DNA of 35,633 nucleotides, from the IMG/VR virus record IMGVR_UViG_3300042894_000586, positions 1-35,633 of that record; one strand, given 5' to 3'. The notes under the pieces were generated by a model. That model had not been told where the DNA came from. It searched no databases and saw only the letters and a list, made by a program, of their open reading frames with translations. Positions within the stretch are counted from its first letter, which is position 1. Each line of letters opens with the position of its first letter. Made by a program: the position numbers and the translations under genes. The DNA is from a virus. Shown here piece by piece: positions 14,183 to 22,800 of the stretch.

Positions 14183-15190
14183 ATGATGGGACGCAACAAA
14201 TTACCAGTAAACAAATTAACTGAAGATGCAATACTTAAGTTTCCTGAAATGTCGAAGTCGGCAATAGCAAGATACTTACACGCCACGCACCCTCTTCATT
14301 TTAATTCAGTAGAGAACGCAAGGTCAATGATTAGGAAGCTGACGGGTTCGCAAGGGGACGGAAGAAGACAGTACAAACAAGTTGACCATGTGCCGAATGT
14401 TGAAACACAATTCAATTTACCAAAGTCAGAAGGTAAGTCAAGAGAGTTCTACCACTTAGATAAGAACATCACAAACGCTTTAATCTTGTCAGACATACAC
14501 TTCCCTAATCACGATGTTGAAGCTTTAAGAAATGCTTTAATCTACGGGAAGGAGAATAATATCGATTGTATTATTTTAAACGGGGATATCTTAGACAACG
14601 AACCATTCACGAACCACGATGCACCGCCTCAGAAATTGACCGCAGTCGCTGATTGGTTTCAAATGGCTGAGGACTTTTTGGATATGTTAATTAAAGAGTT
14701 TAACGTACCTATCCATTGGACTGAGGGCAACCACGATAATTGGTATAAGAGATGGCTAATGAAGAAAGCGCCAATCTTATTCAATGATGCGTACTATACA
14801 ATGTCATCAAGACTAAAACTTAGAGAGAAGGGAATTAAGTTCCACGACCAAGACGTTATCTTTATGGCAGGGAAGTTACCAATCACTCACGGTCACTTAT
14901 TAGTAAGGGGAGCATTTAGTCCAGTGAATCCATCAAAGGGAATCTTCAACAAGTTAAAAGGCTCTATGTTAATAGGACATTGCCATCAAACCTCCGAACA
15001 CTCTGAGAGTTTATTAGACGGTTCTTTGATAACTACATACTCAACGGGTTGCCTTTGTACACTTGCCCCAAGCTACGATCCTCACAACATGCGCCATAAT
15101 TTAGGATTTGCAAGAGTAGAGATAAGGGAGAACGGACACTACCGAGTCCACAATAAAAGAATAGATTACTTTACTAAACAAATATACTAA
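14183..15190 (+). CDS. Calcineurin-like metallophosphoesterase with N-terminal HTH
   Basis: All metallophosphoesterase motifs are present: DIH (104-106), GDILDN (134-139), GNHDN (182-186), THGH (235-238) and GHCHQ (265-269). They bind two metal ions for phosphoester hydrolysis. The first 55 residues (LTEDAILKFPEMSKSAIARY, VENARSMIRKLTG) look like a helix-turn-helix, implying DNA as substrate or guide. It directly precedes small genes and the terminase. Possible roles are end processing during packaging or repair, but this is inference. ATG 14183 and the next ATG 14186 are both possible starts. Confidence 0.85.
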   Translation: MMGRNKLPVNKLTEDAILKFPEMSKSAIARYLHATHPLHFNSVENARSMIRKLTGSQGDGRRQYKQVDHVPNVETQFNLPKSEGKSREFYHLDKNITNALILSDIHFPNHDVEALRNALIYGKENNIDCIILNGDILDNEPFTNHDAPPQKLTAVADWFQMAEDFLDMLIKEFNVPIHWTEGNHDNWYKRWLMKKAPILFNDAYYTMSSRLKLREKGIKFHDQDVIFMAGKLPITHGHLLVRGAFSPVNPSKGIFNKLKGSMLIGHCHQTSEHSESLLDGSLITTYSTGCLCTLAPSYDPHNMRHNLGFARVEIRENGHYRVHNKRIDYFTKQIY

Positions 15191-15420
15191 TGTGGATTGA
15201 AGTATTTGAACTAACCCAAAAGCAAGAAGAGGAGGACTTTTATAGTCTAACTGATTGTAACGTAGTAAAGAGATACTTTCTTACTATGGATAGCTTTGCC
15301 CCATACACTGACTATGACGGATTAGAATACACCTCGTTTTATTCAGGTGGCATGGAGTGGATTAGTTGGCTTAGCATTGAGGAATTTATGGACACTTACA
15401 TTAAACCAAAACAAGTATGA
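15190..15420 (+). CDS. Hypothetical acidic protein, 76 aa
   Basis: Starts by TAATG overlap with the phosphoesterase. It is acidic and aromatic-rich (YTDYDGLEYTSFYSGGMEWISWLS), with no membrane segment. The family is not recognised. Confidence 0.65.
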   Translation: MWIEVFELTQKQEEEDFYSLTDCNVVKRYFLTMDSFAPYTDYDGLEYTSFYSGGMEWISWLSIEEFMDTYIKPKQV

Positions 15421-15563
15421 AACCAAAACGAAAAACCGACAATGACAAGTACAGTAAACAAGGAGAGGCAACACCAAAGATTAAACGCCCCCAGTTTACT
15501 TCTAACTTCACAACCGACAATAGACTATTTTATTTATATTTAGACATTATAAGACAAAAATAA
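15417..15563 (+). CDS. Hypothetical basic protein, 48 aa
   Basis: ATG 15417 overlaps the previous TGA (ATGA); TAA at 15561-15563 is two bases before the terminase small subunit start. It has a very basic N-terminal half (MKPKRKTDNDKYSKQ) and a hydrophobic C-terminal strand (RLFYLYLDII). Function unknown. Confidence 0.55.
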   Translation: MKPKRKTDNDKYSKQGEATPKIKRPQFTSNFTTDNRLFYLYLDIIRQK

Positions 15564-15564
15564 T

Positions 15565-16035
15565 ATGGCAAACATAGGCAATCAATTTTGGAAACTAAGA
15601 TTAAAAGGTGGTAGAGAAAAAATCTATGAATCATTTGAAGAGTTAGCACAACGATGCGATGAGTATTTTGAGTTTAAGGAAACCGACTATGAATATGTAG
15701 AGGAATCCCATGTGAAGGAAGGCACTATAATGATTAGGAAGAAGACACCTCTACTATTTGAGGAGTTATACACATTTTTGGGCATAAGTAGAAATACTTG
15801 GAAGAACTATAAAGAAAGAGGAAATGATTTTTTGACACTCTATACACATGTAGAGGATATAATTAATGGGCAAAAGAAAAGAGGGGCTTACATCGGTATC
15901 TTTAATGCAAACATTGTTAAGGCTGATTTAGGTATGGTAGATAAGACCGAAACCAAGAATACTCATGAAGTCGAAGTATTCAAAGGAATAGATTTAAATG
16001 TTACAAAAGACAACGGCTCAGACCAAAATATCTAA
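15565..16035 (+). CDS. terS: Terminase small subunit
   Basis: A 156-residue protein with an N-terminal helical DNA-binding region (ESFEELAQRCDEYFE; LLFEELYTFLGISRNTWKNY) and the segment AYIGIFNANIVKADLGMVDK, typical of small terminase subunits of phages of Bacteroidota. It recognises phage DNA and loads it on the large subunit. Its gene overlaps the large subunit gene by 38 bases, which supports the pairing. Confidence 0.85.
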   Translation: MANIGNQFWKLRLKGGREKIYESFEELAQRCDEYFEFKETDYEYVEESHVKEGTIMIRKKTPLLFEELYTFLGISRNTWKNYKERGNDFLTLYTHVEDIINGQKKRGAYIGIFNANIVKADLGMVDKTETKNTHEVEVFKGIDLNVTKDNGSDQNI

Positions 16036-17158
16036 ACTAACGAAAAGGGTTAGAGTGGTTAGAGGTGGCACATCAGCTTCTAAGACATTCAGCGTATTGC
16101 CTTTTTTAATTGACTATGCTATAAAGAATCCGAAACAAGAGATTAGTATTGTAGCTGAAACAATCCCACATTTAAGGAGGGGGGCAATGCGTGACTTCTT
16201 AAAGATTATGGATTTGATTGGGATGTATCGGGATGAGCAGTTTAATAAATCAAGCCTGACATATAACTTTACTAACGGTTCATTCATTGAGTTCTTTAGT
16301 GCAGACAATTCAAGTAAGTTAAGAGGTGCAAGAAGGGATGTATTATTTGTAAACGAGTGTAATAATATAGACTGGGAGTCATACTATCAATTAGCGATAA
16401 GAACCCGAAAGTTCATTTATTTAGATTATAACCCAGTTAGTGAGTTTTGGGTAGATACCGAATTGCTTGGGGATAGTGACACCGACTTTGTGGTATTGAC
16501 ATATAAAGACAATGAGGCCTTAGACCAATCAATAGTTAAAGAAATAGAAAAGGCTAAAGAAAAGGCTAAGACATCAACTTATTGGGAGAACTGGTGGCGT
16601 GTATACGGACTTGGGGAGGTTGGCTCAGTTCAAGGGACTATCTTTAGTAATTGGTCTACAATAGACACCATCCCGAACGATGCAAGACTTTTAGGTATAG
16701 GATTAGACTTTGGATATTCAGTTGACCCAACGGCTTGTATTGGAATTTATAAATACAATGATTCATTTATACTTCATGAGTTGATATATCAAAAGGAACT
16801 AAGCAATAAGAATATTTTTGATCTAATAAGAAACGAGCCGACAATGGTAATATGTGACAGTGCAGAACCTAAGTCAATAGCAGAACTACAAAGCTACGGT
16901 CTTAAGTGCATGGGTGCGTTAAAGGGCAAGGATTCAATACTACACGGCATTCAACTGATACAACAACAAAACTTATTAGTCACTAAACATTCAACTAACC
17001 TTATAAAAGAATTAAGGTCTTATGTTTGGGCAACTGATAGGAATAATAAACCAACGGGAGAACCTATTGAAATACACAACCACTTAATGGATGCGATGAG
17101 ATACGGATTCACACACATTATACAATCGCCAGGACTTGGCACTTATAGAATACGATGA
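15998..17158 (+). CDS. terL: Terminase large subunit
   Basis: ATPase: the Walker A variant RGGTSASKT at 22-30 and Walker B VLFVNE ending in catalytic Glu 120. Nuclease (RNase H fold): GLDFG with Asp 237, ICDSAEP with Asp 287 and HLMDAMRYG with Asp 365, the three-acid pattern of the packaging nuclease. It drives DNA into the prohead and cuts it. At 386 residues it is compact, near the lower end for the family, yet all key motifs are present. It is followed by ATGA overlap with the frameshifted gene. Confidence 0.93.
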   Translation: MLQKTTAQTKISKLTKRVRVVRGGTSASKTFSVLPFLIDYAIKNPKQEISIVAETIPHLRRGAMRDFLKIMDLIGMYRDEQFNKSSLTYNFTNGSFIEFFSADNSSKLRGARRDVLFVNECNNIDWESYYQLAIRTRKFIYLDYNPVSEFWVDTELLGDSDTDFVVLTYKDNEALDQSIVKEIEKAKEKAKTSTYWENWWRVYGLGEVGSVQGTIFSNWSTIDTIPNDARLLGIGLDFGYSVDPTACIGIYKYNDSFILHELIYQKELSNKNIFDLIRNEPTMVICDSAEPKSIAELQSYGLKCMGALKGKDSILHGIQLIQQQNLLVTKHSTNLIKELRSYVWATDRNNKPTGEPIEIHNHLMDAMRYGFTHIIQSPGLGTYRIR

Positions 17159-17855
17159 ACATAAAAACATACCAAGAGTTATACAACGCCATTAAGATTG
17201 GCGACAACAATGAGATTAGAACGGCTTACAATGTATTGTCAGTTCTTACTGGCAAACCTATTTCTGAATACAAACGAATGAAATGGACTGACTTTTTAAA
17301 AGAGCAAGAGAGTGTAACCATTCCCGACATCAGTTCATTCCCTGATGCGTGGGTTACTGAGTTTGAAGTCAAAGGCGAAAGGTTCTTTGTGAATCAATAT
17401 TTAACGGATTGGAATACCGAGCAGTTTATATCCATGTCAAGTTTGACTAAGGAGAAAGAAGCTATTGTAGACAACTTACATTTAATCTTAGCGACTATGT
17501 GCTACAAGGATAAGGATGAGGATGTTCAGATGACTGAGTTCAATAGGAGGGCAGAGTTATTCCAATACAACTTAGATGTTGACACGGCTTATCCGATAGG
17601 GTTTTTTTTTGCACTTCTTTTAGCGAAATTATCGGAGGGTATCCAGTCCTCTTTAATAAAGAAAAGGAAACCGAAGAAGAAGAAACTGAAACGGATTGGT
17701 TTAGTTCTAAATGGTCTTGGTATGCGACGATTGATAAACTATTTGCGAAAGAAGATAGGTCTAAGTTCAACTACTACTTCAAAATGAACGCATACGACTT
17801 CTTGAACCATCTATGCTACCTGAAAGACAAAGCTGATAATCAACCAAAGAAATAA
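17155..17855 (+). CDS. Structural/assembly protein with -1 frameshift at T9 (233 aa if shifted)
   Basis: In the starting frame the gene ends at 17787 with a Lys-rich tail (210 aa). From T17610 the -1 frame is open for 81 codons to TAA 17853-17855 and reads like normal protein: GYPVLFNKEKETEEEETETD, then DWFSSKWSWYATIDKL and MNAYDFLNHLCYL. The switch point is nine T (17602-17610), read GGG TTT TTT TTT GCA, which contains a heptamer allowing -1 slippage. Explanations: programmed frameshift as in tail assembly chaperones, transcript slippage, or a one-base assembly or mutational loss. The first 150 residues are soluble and belong to no family I can name. It lies between terminase and a connector-like gene. 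Confidence 0.65.
17602..17610 (+). promoter_or_regulatory. T9 slippery site for -1 frameshift
   Basis: Nine T directly after GGG in the reading frame. The phase T TTT TTT fits the X XXY YYZ rule, so both tRNAs can re-pair after a one-base backward slip. The -1 frame downstream is open to 17855. I see no clear stimulatory hairpin in the next 60 bases. Confidence 0.55.
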
Positions 17856-17862
17856 ATGTTTT

Positions 17863-17895
17863 TTAGTTTACATTTCTACACCCAAAGTAAACTAA
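17863..17895. repeat. Perfect 9-bp inverted repeat in the gap 17856-17919
   Basis: TTAGTTTAC (17863-17871) and GTAAACTAA (17887-17895) are exact reverse complements separated by 15 bases. No T run follows on the + strand, so it is not a normal terminator. It could be an operator, an mRNA hairpin shielding the next gene's start, or a 3' end stabiliser. Confidence 0.55.
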
Positions 17896-17919
17896 GTATA
17901 GAATTAGATTACATTCAAA

Positions 17920-18522
17920 ATGAAAATAAGTGATGAAATATTAGACAAGTGTGCCGATGTTCTTTTAGAATGGGGCAACGCAAACGCAAATGAGATGCGA
18001 AGACTCCTGAGAGAAAGACTTAAGCATAAGAAGACTGAAAGTAATTTGGCTCAGAGTATAGACCTACAAGACCCGATAATCAAAGGTGGTGTAGTTTCAA
18101 TGGCTATTGACTTAAACGATTACTGGATGTACATCGACTTAGGAGTTAAAGGACTTAGGAATAAGTCAGGCCCTAAGACGGGTTCGATACCTACAAAGAC
18201 TTACACTAATAAAGACTTTCCCAATGGATTCAGTTTTAGAAACATAGGCACACCGCCTCAAATGATAAATAGCCTACAAGACTTCATCGCAAGAAAAGGA
18301 CTTGAAGCAAGGGTAGGCAATGAGTCGACAAGTCAAGTAATACAAACGAGTTTCCAAATGGCAGAGTCAATGGCTTTAGCTATCAAACTAAAGGGTATTG
18401 ATGGCACACGCTTCTATTCAGACACATTTAACGATGAAAGTTACAACGAACTAACTAACAAACTAAGTTTGATTATCGGTCAAGATGTTGAGTTTAGATT
18501 AATCACCGAATTTAAAAAATAA
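17920..18522 (+). CDS. Putative head-tail connector/tail-completion protein (HK97 gp10-like)
   Basis: The N-terminal part has a helix with LLRERLKHKKTESNLAQSI followed by a beta region with YWMYIDLGVKGLRN; this order resembles HK97 gp10-type neck proteins (residues '...NLRKSI ... YA..vdfGt'). The C-terminal half is helical (MAESMALAIKLKGI). Assignment is based on pattern and position only. It is followed by its stop and, in the same bases, by promoter P5. Confidence 0.45.
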   Translation: MKISDEILDKCADVLLEWGNANANEMRRLLRERLKHKKTESNLAQSIDLQDPIIKGGVVSMAIDLNDYWMYIDLGVKGLRNKSGPKTGSIPTKTYTNKDFPNGFSFRNIGTPPQMINSLQDFIARKGLEARVGNESTSQVIQTSFQMAESMALAIKLKGIDGTRFYSDTFNDESYNELTNKLSLIIGQDVEFRLITEFKK

Positions 18523-18553
18523 TTTGGTTTTGTTGAAAATAGTATTATATTTG
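18523..18553 (+). promoter_or_regulatory. Promoter P5, full -33/-7 match
   Basis: TTTG at 18523-18526, a 19-base spacer and TATATTTG at 18546-18553. It starts one base after the previous stop codon. It shares AATTTGG, TTATATTTG and downstream AGTnTTATnA with P3. It faces the hairpin unit at 18555-18627 in the gap 18523-18665. Confidence 0.8.
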
Positions 18554-18554
18554 A

Positions 18555-18627
18555 AGTCTTATAATTGTTCATATAAGATTGAAAAGGAGAATAGGTCAGA
18601 CTTGCAAGGTGCTGACCTATTTTTTTA
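18555..18627 (+). ncRNA. Candidate small RNA, about 70 nt, with two hairpins
   Basis: Right after P5 a 9-bp stem forms between AGTCTTATA (18555-18563) and TATAAGATT (18572-18580), with one G-U pair and an 8-base loop. A short linker GAAAAGGAGA follows, then a perfect 9-bp terminator stem (18591-18620) and a T run. No open reading frame of note lies inside. Promoter, two hairpins and terminator in about 100 bases, wholly between two genes, describe a self-contained small RNA. The single-stranded AAGGAG between stems is striking in a genome that does not use Shine-Dalgarno sites. Confidence 0.65.
18591..18626 (+). terminator. Rho-independent terminator of the P5 unit
   Basis: ATAGGTCAG (18591-18599) and CTGACCTAT (18612-18620) are exact complements around a 12-base loop; TTTTTT follows at 18621-18626. 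The loop contains the palindrome CTTGCAAG. Confidence 0.85.
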
Positions 18628-18649
18628 TGTCGGTATTTTTGCCATTAAA

Positions 18650-18660
18650 TAATATAATAT
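18650..18660 (+). promoter_or_regulatory. ATATAATATA box before tail gene
   Basis: The box containing TATAAT (18653-18658) lies seven bases before the ATG at 18666. The same ten bases occur in front of genes 26472 and 29202. Here I see no TTGTAC at 16-17 bases upstream, so it may be a weaker promoter or an A/T-rich translation-start element. Confidence 0.4.
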
Positions 18661-18665
18661 AGATA

Positions 18666-19895
18666 ATGGCAGTTACATTCATTCAACAACCTGACTTATT
18701 CGTGAGTGGTTTCGACCCTATCATCTATTTAGCTTCGAGTTCACAAACTACACAAACGAACTTTAGATACCGTATCCAAGTCTTAGACGCTTCAGCTAAT
18801 GTAATCACGGAACTTAGAAAACCTGCTTACTATGCTGATGGTACTGTTGACTTAGATGCTCATAGAATCATTGAGAACTATTTGTCATACGATATGACTA
18901 ATCTAATTGCAGGTTCAGTAGGGTTTAAGACTGGAGTCAATGTCTACAAAAAGTTCAAGATAAACATACGGGAGGAATACGGAGCGGTTGTAAGTGGTTA
19001 TGCCAGTGCCGAGAGTACTTACATTTACGCTATTAATTCGGCTCAGACTTACCTAAAACAAATTAACAGCCCTATTGATGACTTGGTTTATAAAGGCATC
19101 CCGACAACCTTTGGGACATTCTTAACTAATCAACCATCGACCATTGATATAAGAGTCGGGGATAGTTACGAGCTTGGATTCTTAAACTATGCGACAAACG
19201 GGACTGACCATATGAGGGTTAAGACCTACGATGAAAGTGGAACGCTACTTAAAAGTTCAACCTTTGCCAATGCTTGGGTCGCTGACACAACGGACAAGGA
19301 ACACTTCTTAAGTGTCTTGGTAGGCCCTGCAAACTTAAACTCATGGACTGTTGCAAGTGGTTCGGCTCAACCTATGATTGCGGATTCAGTAGCAAAGTAT
19401 GAAATCAGTTTTGAAAACAACACCCCGACAATAGTTTCAAATACTCTGACTTTTAAAATAGATAGGGAGTGTACACGGGATGGGAACTACAATCGTTTGT
19501 TTTGGCTTAATCCTTTAGGTCGAATGGATGCGTTTAACTTCACCCAAATAGCTGATGACAATATAACCGTACAAAGTAGTAATTATAATCGTTTACAAGG
19601 CACAAGGACAAGTTCAGGGATTACATTCAATACTTACTCACACGAAAGGAGTAACTTCTTTAATTCGTCTAAACAAAAATACACCCTTAACAGTGGTTAT
19701 GTGAATAGCGAAACAAGTCTTTGGCTTAAGGAGTTGGTTCAATCGCCTTTGATTTATATGATAATCGGAGGGCAGTTTGTAGCGGTCAACATTTTAACAA
19801 CTGAATACCAGGCTAAGAGTACAATCAAAGAAAAACTATTTAATGTGACTATGGAAGTGGAATTGAGTGCAGACACTAAAAGACAAAGACTATAA
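18666..19895 (+). CDS. Tail protein, 409 aa (distal-tail-like position)
   Basis: A beta-rich protein without membrane segments or signal. The start (VTFIQQPDLFVSGFDPIIYLASS) and the NPLGRMDAF ... HERSNFFNSSKQKYTLNSG region are of a type seen in tail genes of phages of Bacteroidota. It directly precedes and overlaps (TAATG) the large tail protein gene, which suggests a baseplate or distal tail part. The precise role is inferred from position. Confidence 0.6.
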   Translation: MAVTFIQQPDLFVSGFDPIIYLASSSQTTQTNFRYRIQVLDASANVITELRKPAYYADGTVDLDAHRIIENYLSYDMTNLIAGSVGFKTGVNVYKKFKINIREEYGAVVSGYASAESTYIYAINSAQTYLKQINSPIDDLVYKGIPTTFGTFLTNQPSTIDIRVGDSYELGFLNYATNGTDHMRVKTYDESGTLLKSSTFANAWVADTTDKEHFLSVLVGPANLNSWTVASGSAQPMIADSVAKYEISFENNTPTIVSNTLTFKIDRECTRDGNYNRLFWLNPLGRMDAFNFTQIADDNITVQSSNYNRLQGTRTSSGITFNTYSHERSNFFNSSKQKYTLNSGYVNSETSLWLKELVQSPLIYMIIGGQFVAVNILTTEYQAKSTIKEKLFNVTMEVELSADTKRQRL

Positions 19896-22800
19896 TGAGA
19901 AATGAATTGGTAATAGGTGGATATTCAATTGACACCATTGAAGACATAGACATCAACATCACTAAGGAAGTCTACAACATAGATGACCCGTCTAAAAGGC
20001 AAAGTGACTTTAGCAAGTCAGTGGATATACCGGGCAGTAAGCTGAACGATTTTGTTTTTAAGTCTTTGTTCGATGTTTCATTTTCAATAAGGAATAGCGA
20101 CCAACTCAACCCCGACTTCAACCCAAGCAAGAAAGCTACTTGTATTTACTATCAGGATACACTACAACAAATAAGTGGATATTGTCAGTTAAACGAGATT
20201 AAGATATTAAACAATGACCAAGTAACTTACTCTATAACTATCTACGGTAAGAATATAGATATATTTTCAAAGCTGACTGATAAGACTTTAAACGATTTAA
20301 CAACATTAGGGACTGCAACGTGGAACGATACTGAGATAGTAAATTCGTGGACTGCAACCTTTGACCCGACAATTAAACTTACTTACCCTATGGTCGATGT
20401 GGGGTTGGATAAGTTCGGTTTCAATGGAGATGCTTCTACGGTTATAAGTCACAACTACAATAGTTTTAAGCCTTTTATTTATGTCGGTCATATAATCAAT
20501 GCTATCTTTGAGGAAGCTGAAGTACCTTTGGAGGTTGCAAGTTTTTTTAATACTCCACAATTCCAAAAGTTAATACTTCAATGTGACGTAGCTAAGTTCA
20601 AAATGAATGAAGGCGAAAAGGCTGCAAGTATTGTAACTGCGACAAGGTCAACAAATCAAACCTTATCATTAGTAAGTACTGCAAACGCAGGGAATAGAGC
20701 ATTAGAATACGCTAACGCACTTCAATTTAATATTACGGGCTTAGACCCTTTAGGCCAATACAACGCAACTACGGGGACATTCACTAAGCTTGTAAATGGT
20801 TATACTAATTTTGAGGTAGAGTTTACTGTTGAGGTTTCAACCACAATGACGGGTGGCGATACTGGAGATTTATATTTCTATGCAATAAAGAAAACTGGGT
20901 CAACTTATACTTACATAGATTCTATATCTGCAAGTATACCCGCAACATTGGCAAACCATGATTATAGATTTGCCATAGATTCAGTTTTATTACAAGCAGG
21001 GGATGAAGTTAGATTTTGTGTAGGTAATTTTATGTACTACGGGGCATTTGACAATAGCAAAATAAGTGGATTAGTATTTAAGAATACAACAAATAGCTAT
21101 ACTCAATATGTTGATGGGCAAATAGAATACGGTCAAACATTCCCAATTGAGAGAATCCTGCCTAACATGAAACAAACGGACTTCTTAATGGCAATAATTA
21201 AGATGTTTAATCTTTACATGAGTCCGATTTATGAAACGGGTGTTGTAATTGAACCGAGAGATACATATTACACTAATGATATAGTTGATTGGACTGAACT
21301 TTTAGATACGTCTAAGGACTTTACAATTAAGCCTCAGGGACTATTAGAAAACAAGGAGTTAGTATTTACCTACACCGAGAACGGGGATGACTTAAATAAG
21401 CTTTTTAAACAAGCGACAAGTTTTAATTTTGGATATAGGGATTTAATTTTTGATAATGAGTTTGTAAAAGAAACTAAAAAAGTAGAGATACCTTTTTGTT
21501 TAATTCCCTTACAAACTGATGACGACAAGAATACAGTTATGAGAACCATCTTTGATGGCGAAACGCAAGAGAAATCCCCTAAACCGATCATTGCATACTT
21601 TGGAGGCATGAAGTCGGGGAAGCTGAGATATTGGAATTATAATAATACATCAGCGACTAATTACACAACCTACCCGTACGCAGGACACGTCGATGATTTA
21701 ACCGCCCCAAATTATGACCTTGCATTTGATGTTCAAGACTTTTATTATTACTTAACCCCTCAAAGTTCGGGAGTTACCACAACCGATAATAATCTTTACA
21801 ACCAATTCCATAAATCACAATGGGAACAAATAGGCAATAAGGATTCCAAATTAGTAGAGGCATGGTTTAAACTTAGGCCAAACGATATTGCAAATTTAGA
21901 CTTCCGAAAAACATACTGGGTTAAAGACAATGCGTATAGATTATTAACCGTTCAAGACTATGACCCGAACGGAAACTCTACAACACTTTGCAAACTTTTA
22001 AAATTTGCGTATCAAGATGCTTTTGTACCTACTATCTTACAATCAAGTGGAGGTAACGGGCAAGGCGAGAAAGACGGAGGTTATAACACTACACGCAACG
22101 TAATTAAAAAAGGTTTATTAGCTACGGGAGGCAATGTAATAAACGATAACACCAACGGTATAGTAGTAACGGGTAACGGGAATAACTTAGGAGGGGATAA
22201 CTCAAATGTAATTATTCAAGGCGATAACAACGTCATATTGCCCGGTATCACCGATGTTGTTTTGATTAACACAAGTGGTTTGACCATCGCTGAGAGTGGA
22301 GTTCAATACATCGATGGGATTAAAGTAGACTTTGGAACACCAATTAACGGTTATGTTGTGGCTTATGATTCTGCGACTAATTCAGTTAAGTTCACTGCTC
22401 CAGGTGGTGGCGGTGGAGGGGATATGTATAAGAGTGTTTACGATACGGATGATGATGGAATCGTAGACAATGCAGAAACTATAAATGTAACAGTAAGGAA
22501 TAGTACGGGTGCAACCTTACACAAAGGTAAAATAGTTTATTTACAAGGCTCGACGGGTTATAGACCTAATGCGATACTTGCTCAAGCAAATGCCGAGTCT
22601 ACAAGTTCGGGGACTTTTGGAGTGGTAATGGCTGACATTGCTAATAATGCTGATGGTAATGTTTGCGCAGTTGGAACTTTACACACTTTAGATACTCGTG
22701 TGGGCGCACCTAATCCATTTACTGCATTAACCTTGACTGATGGTGACATACTTTGGCTAGATCCTGCCAATGCAGGATATGTGACTAATGTAAAACCAAC

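Noticed and set aside
15535-15542. TATATTTA box before the terminase small subunit
   Set aside because: It lacks the final G of the -7 consensus and has no -33 element; it lies within the 48-residue gene.
17611-17787. Zero-frame Lys-rich tail of the post-terminase gene as a true domain
   Set aside because: The run of Lys codons is what the Glu-rich -1 frame gives when read out of phase (GAAGAAGAA as AAGAAGAAG); the -1 frame looks like the selected one.
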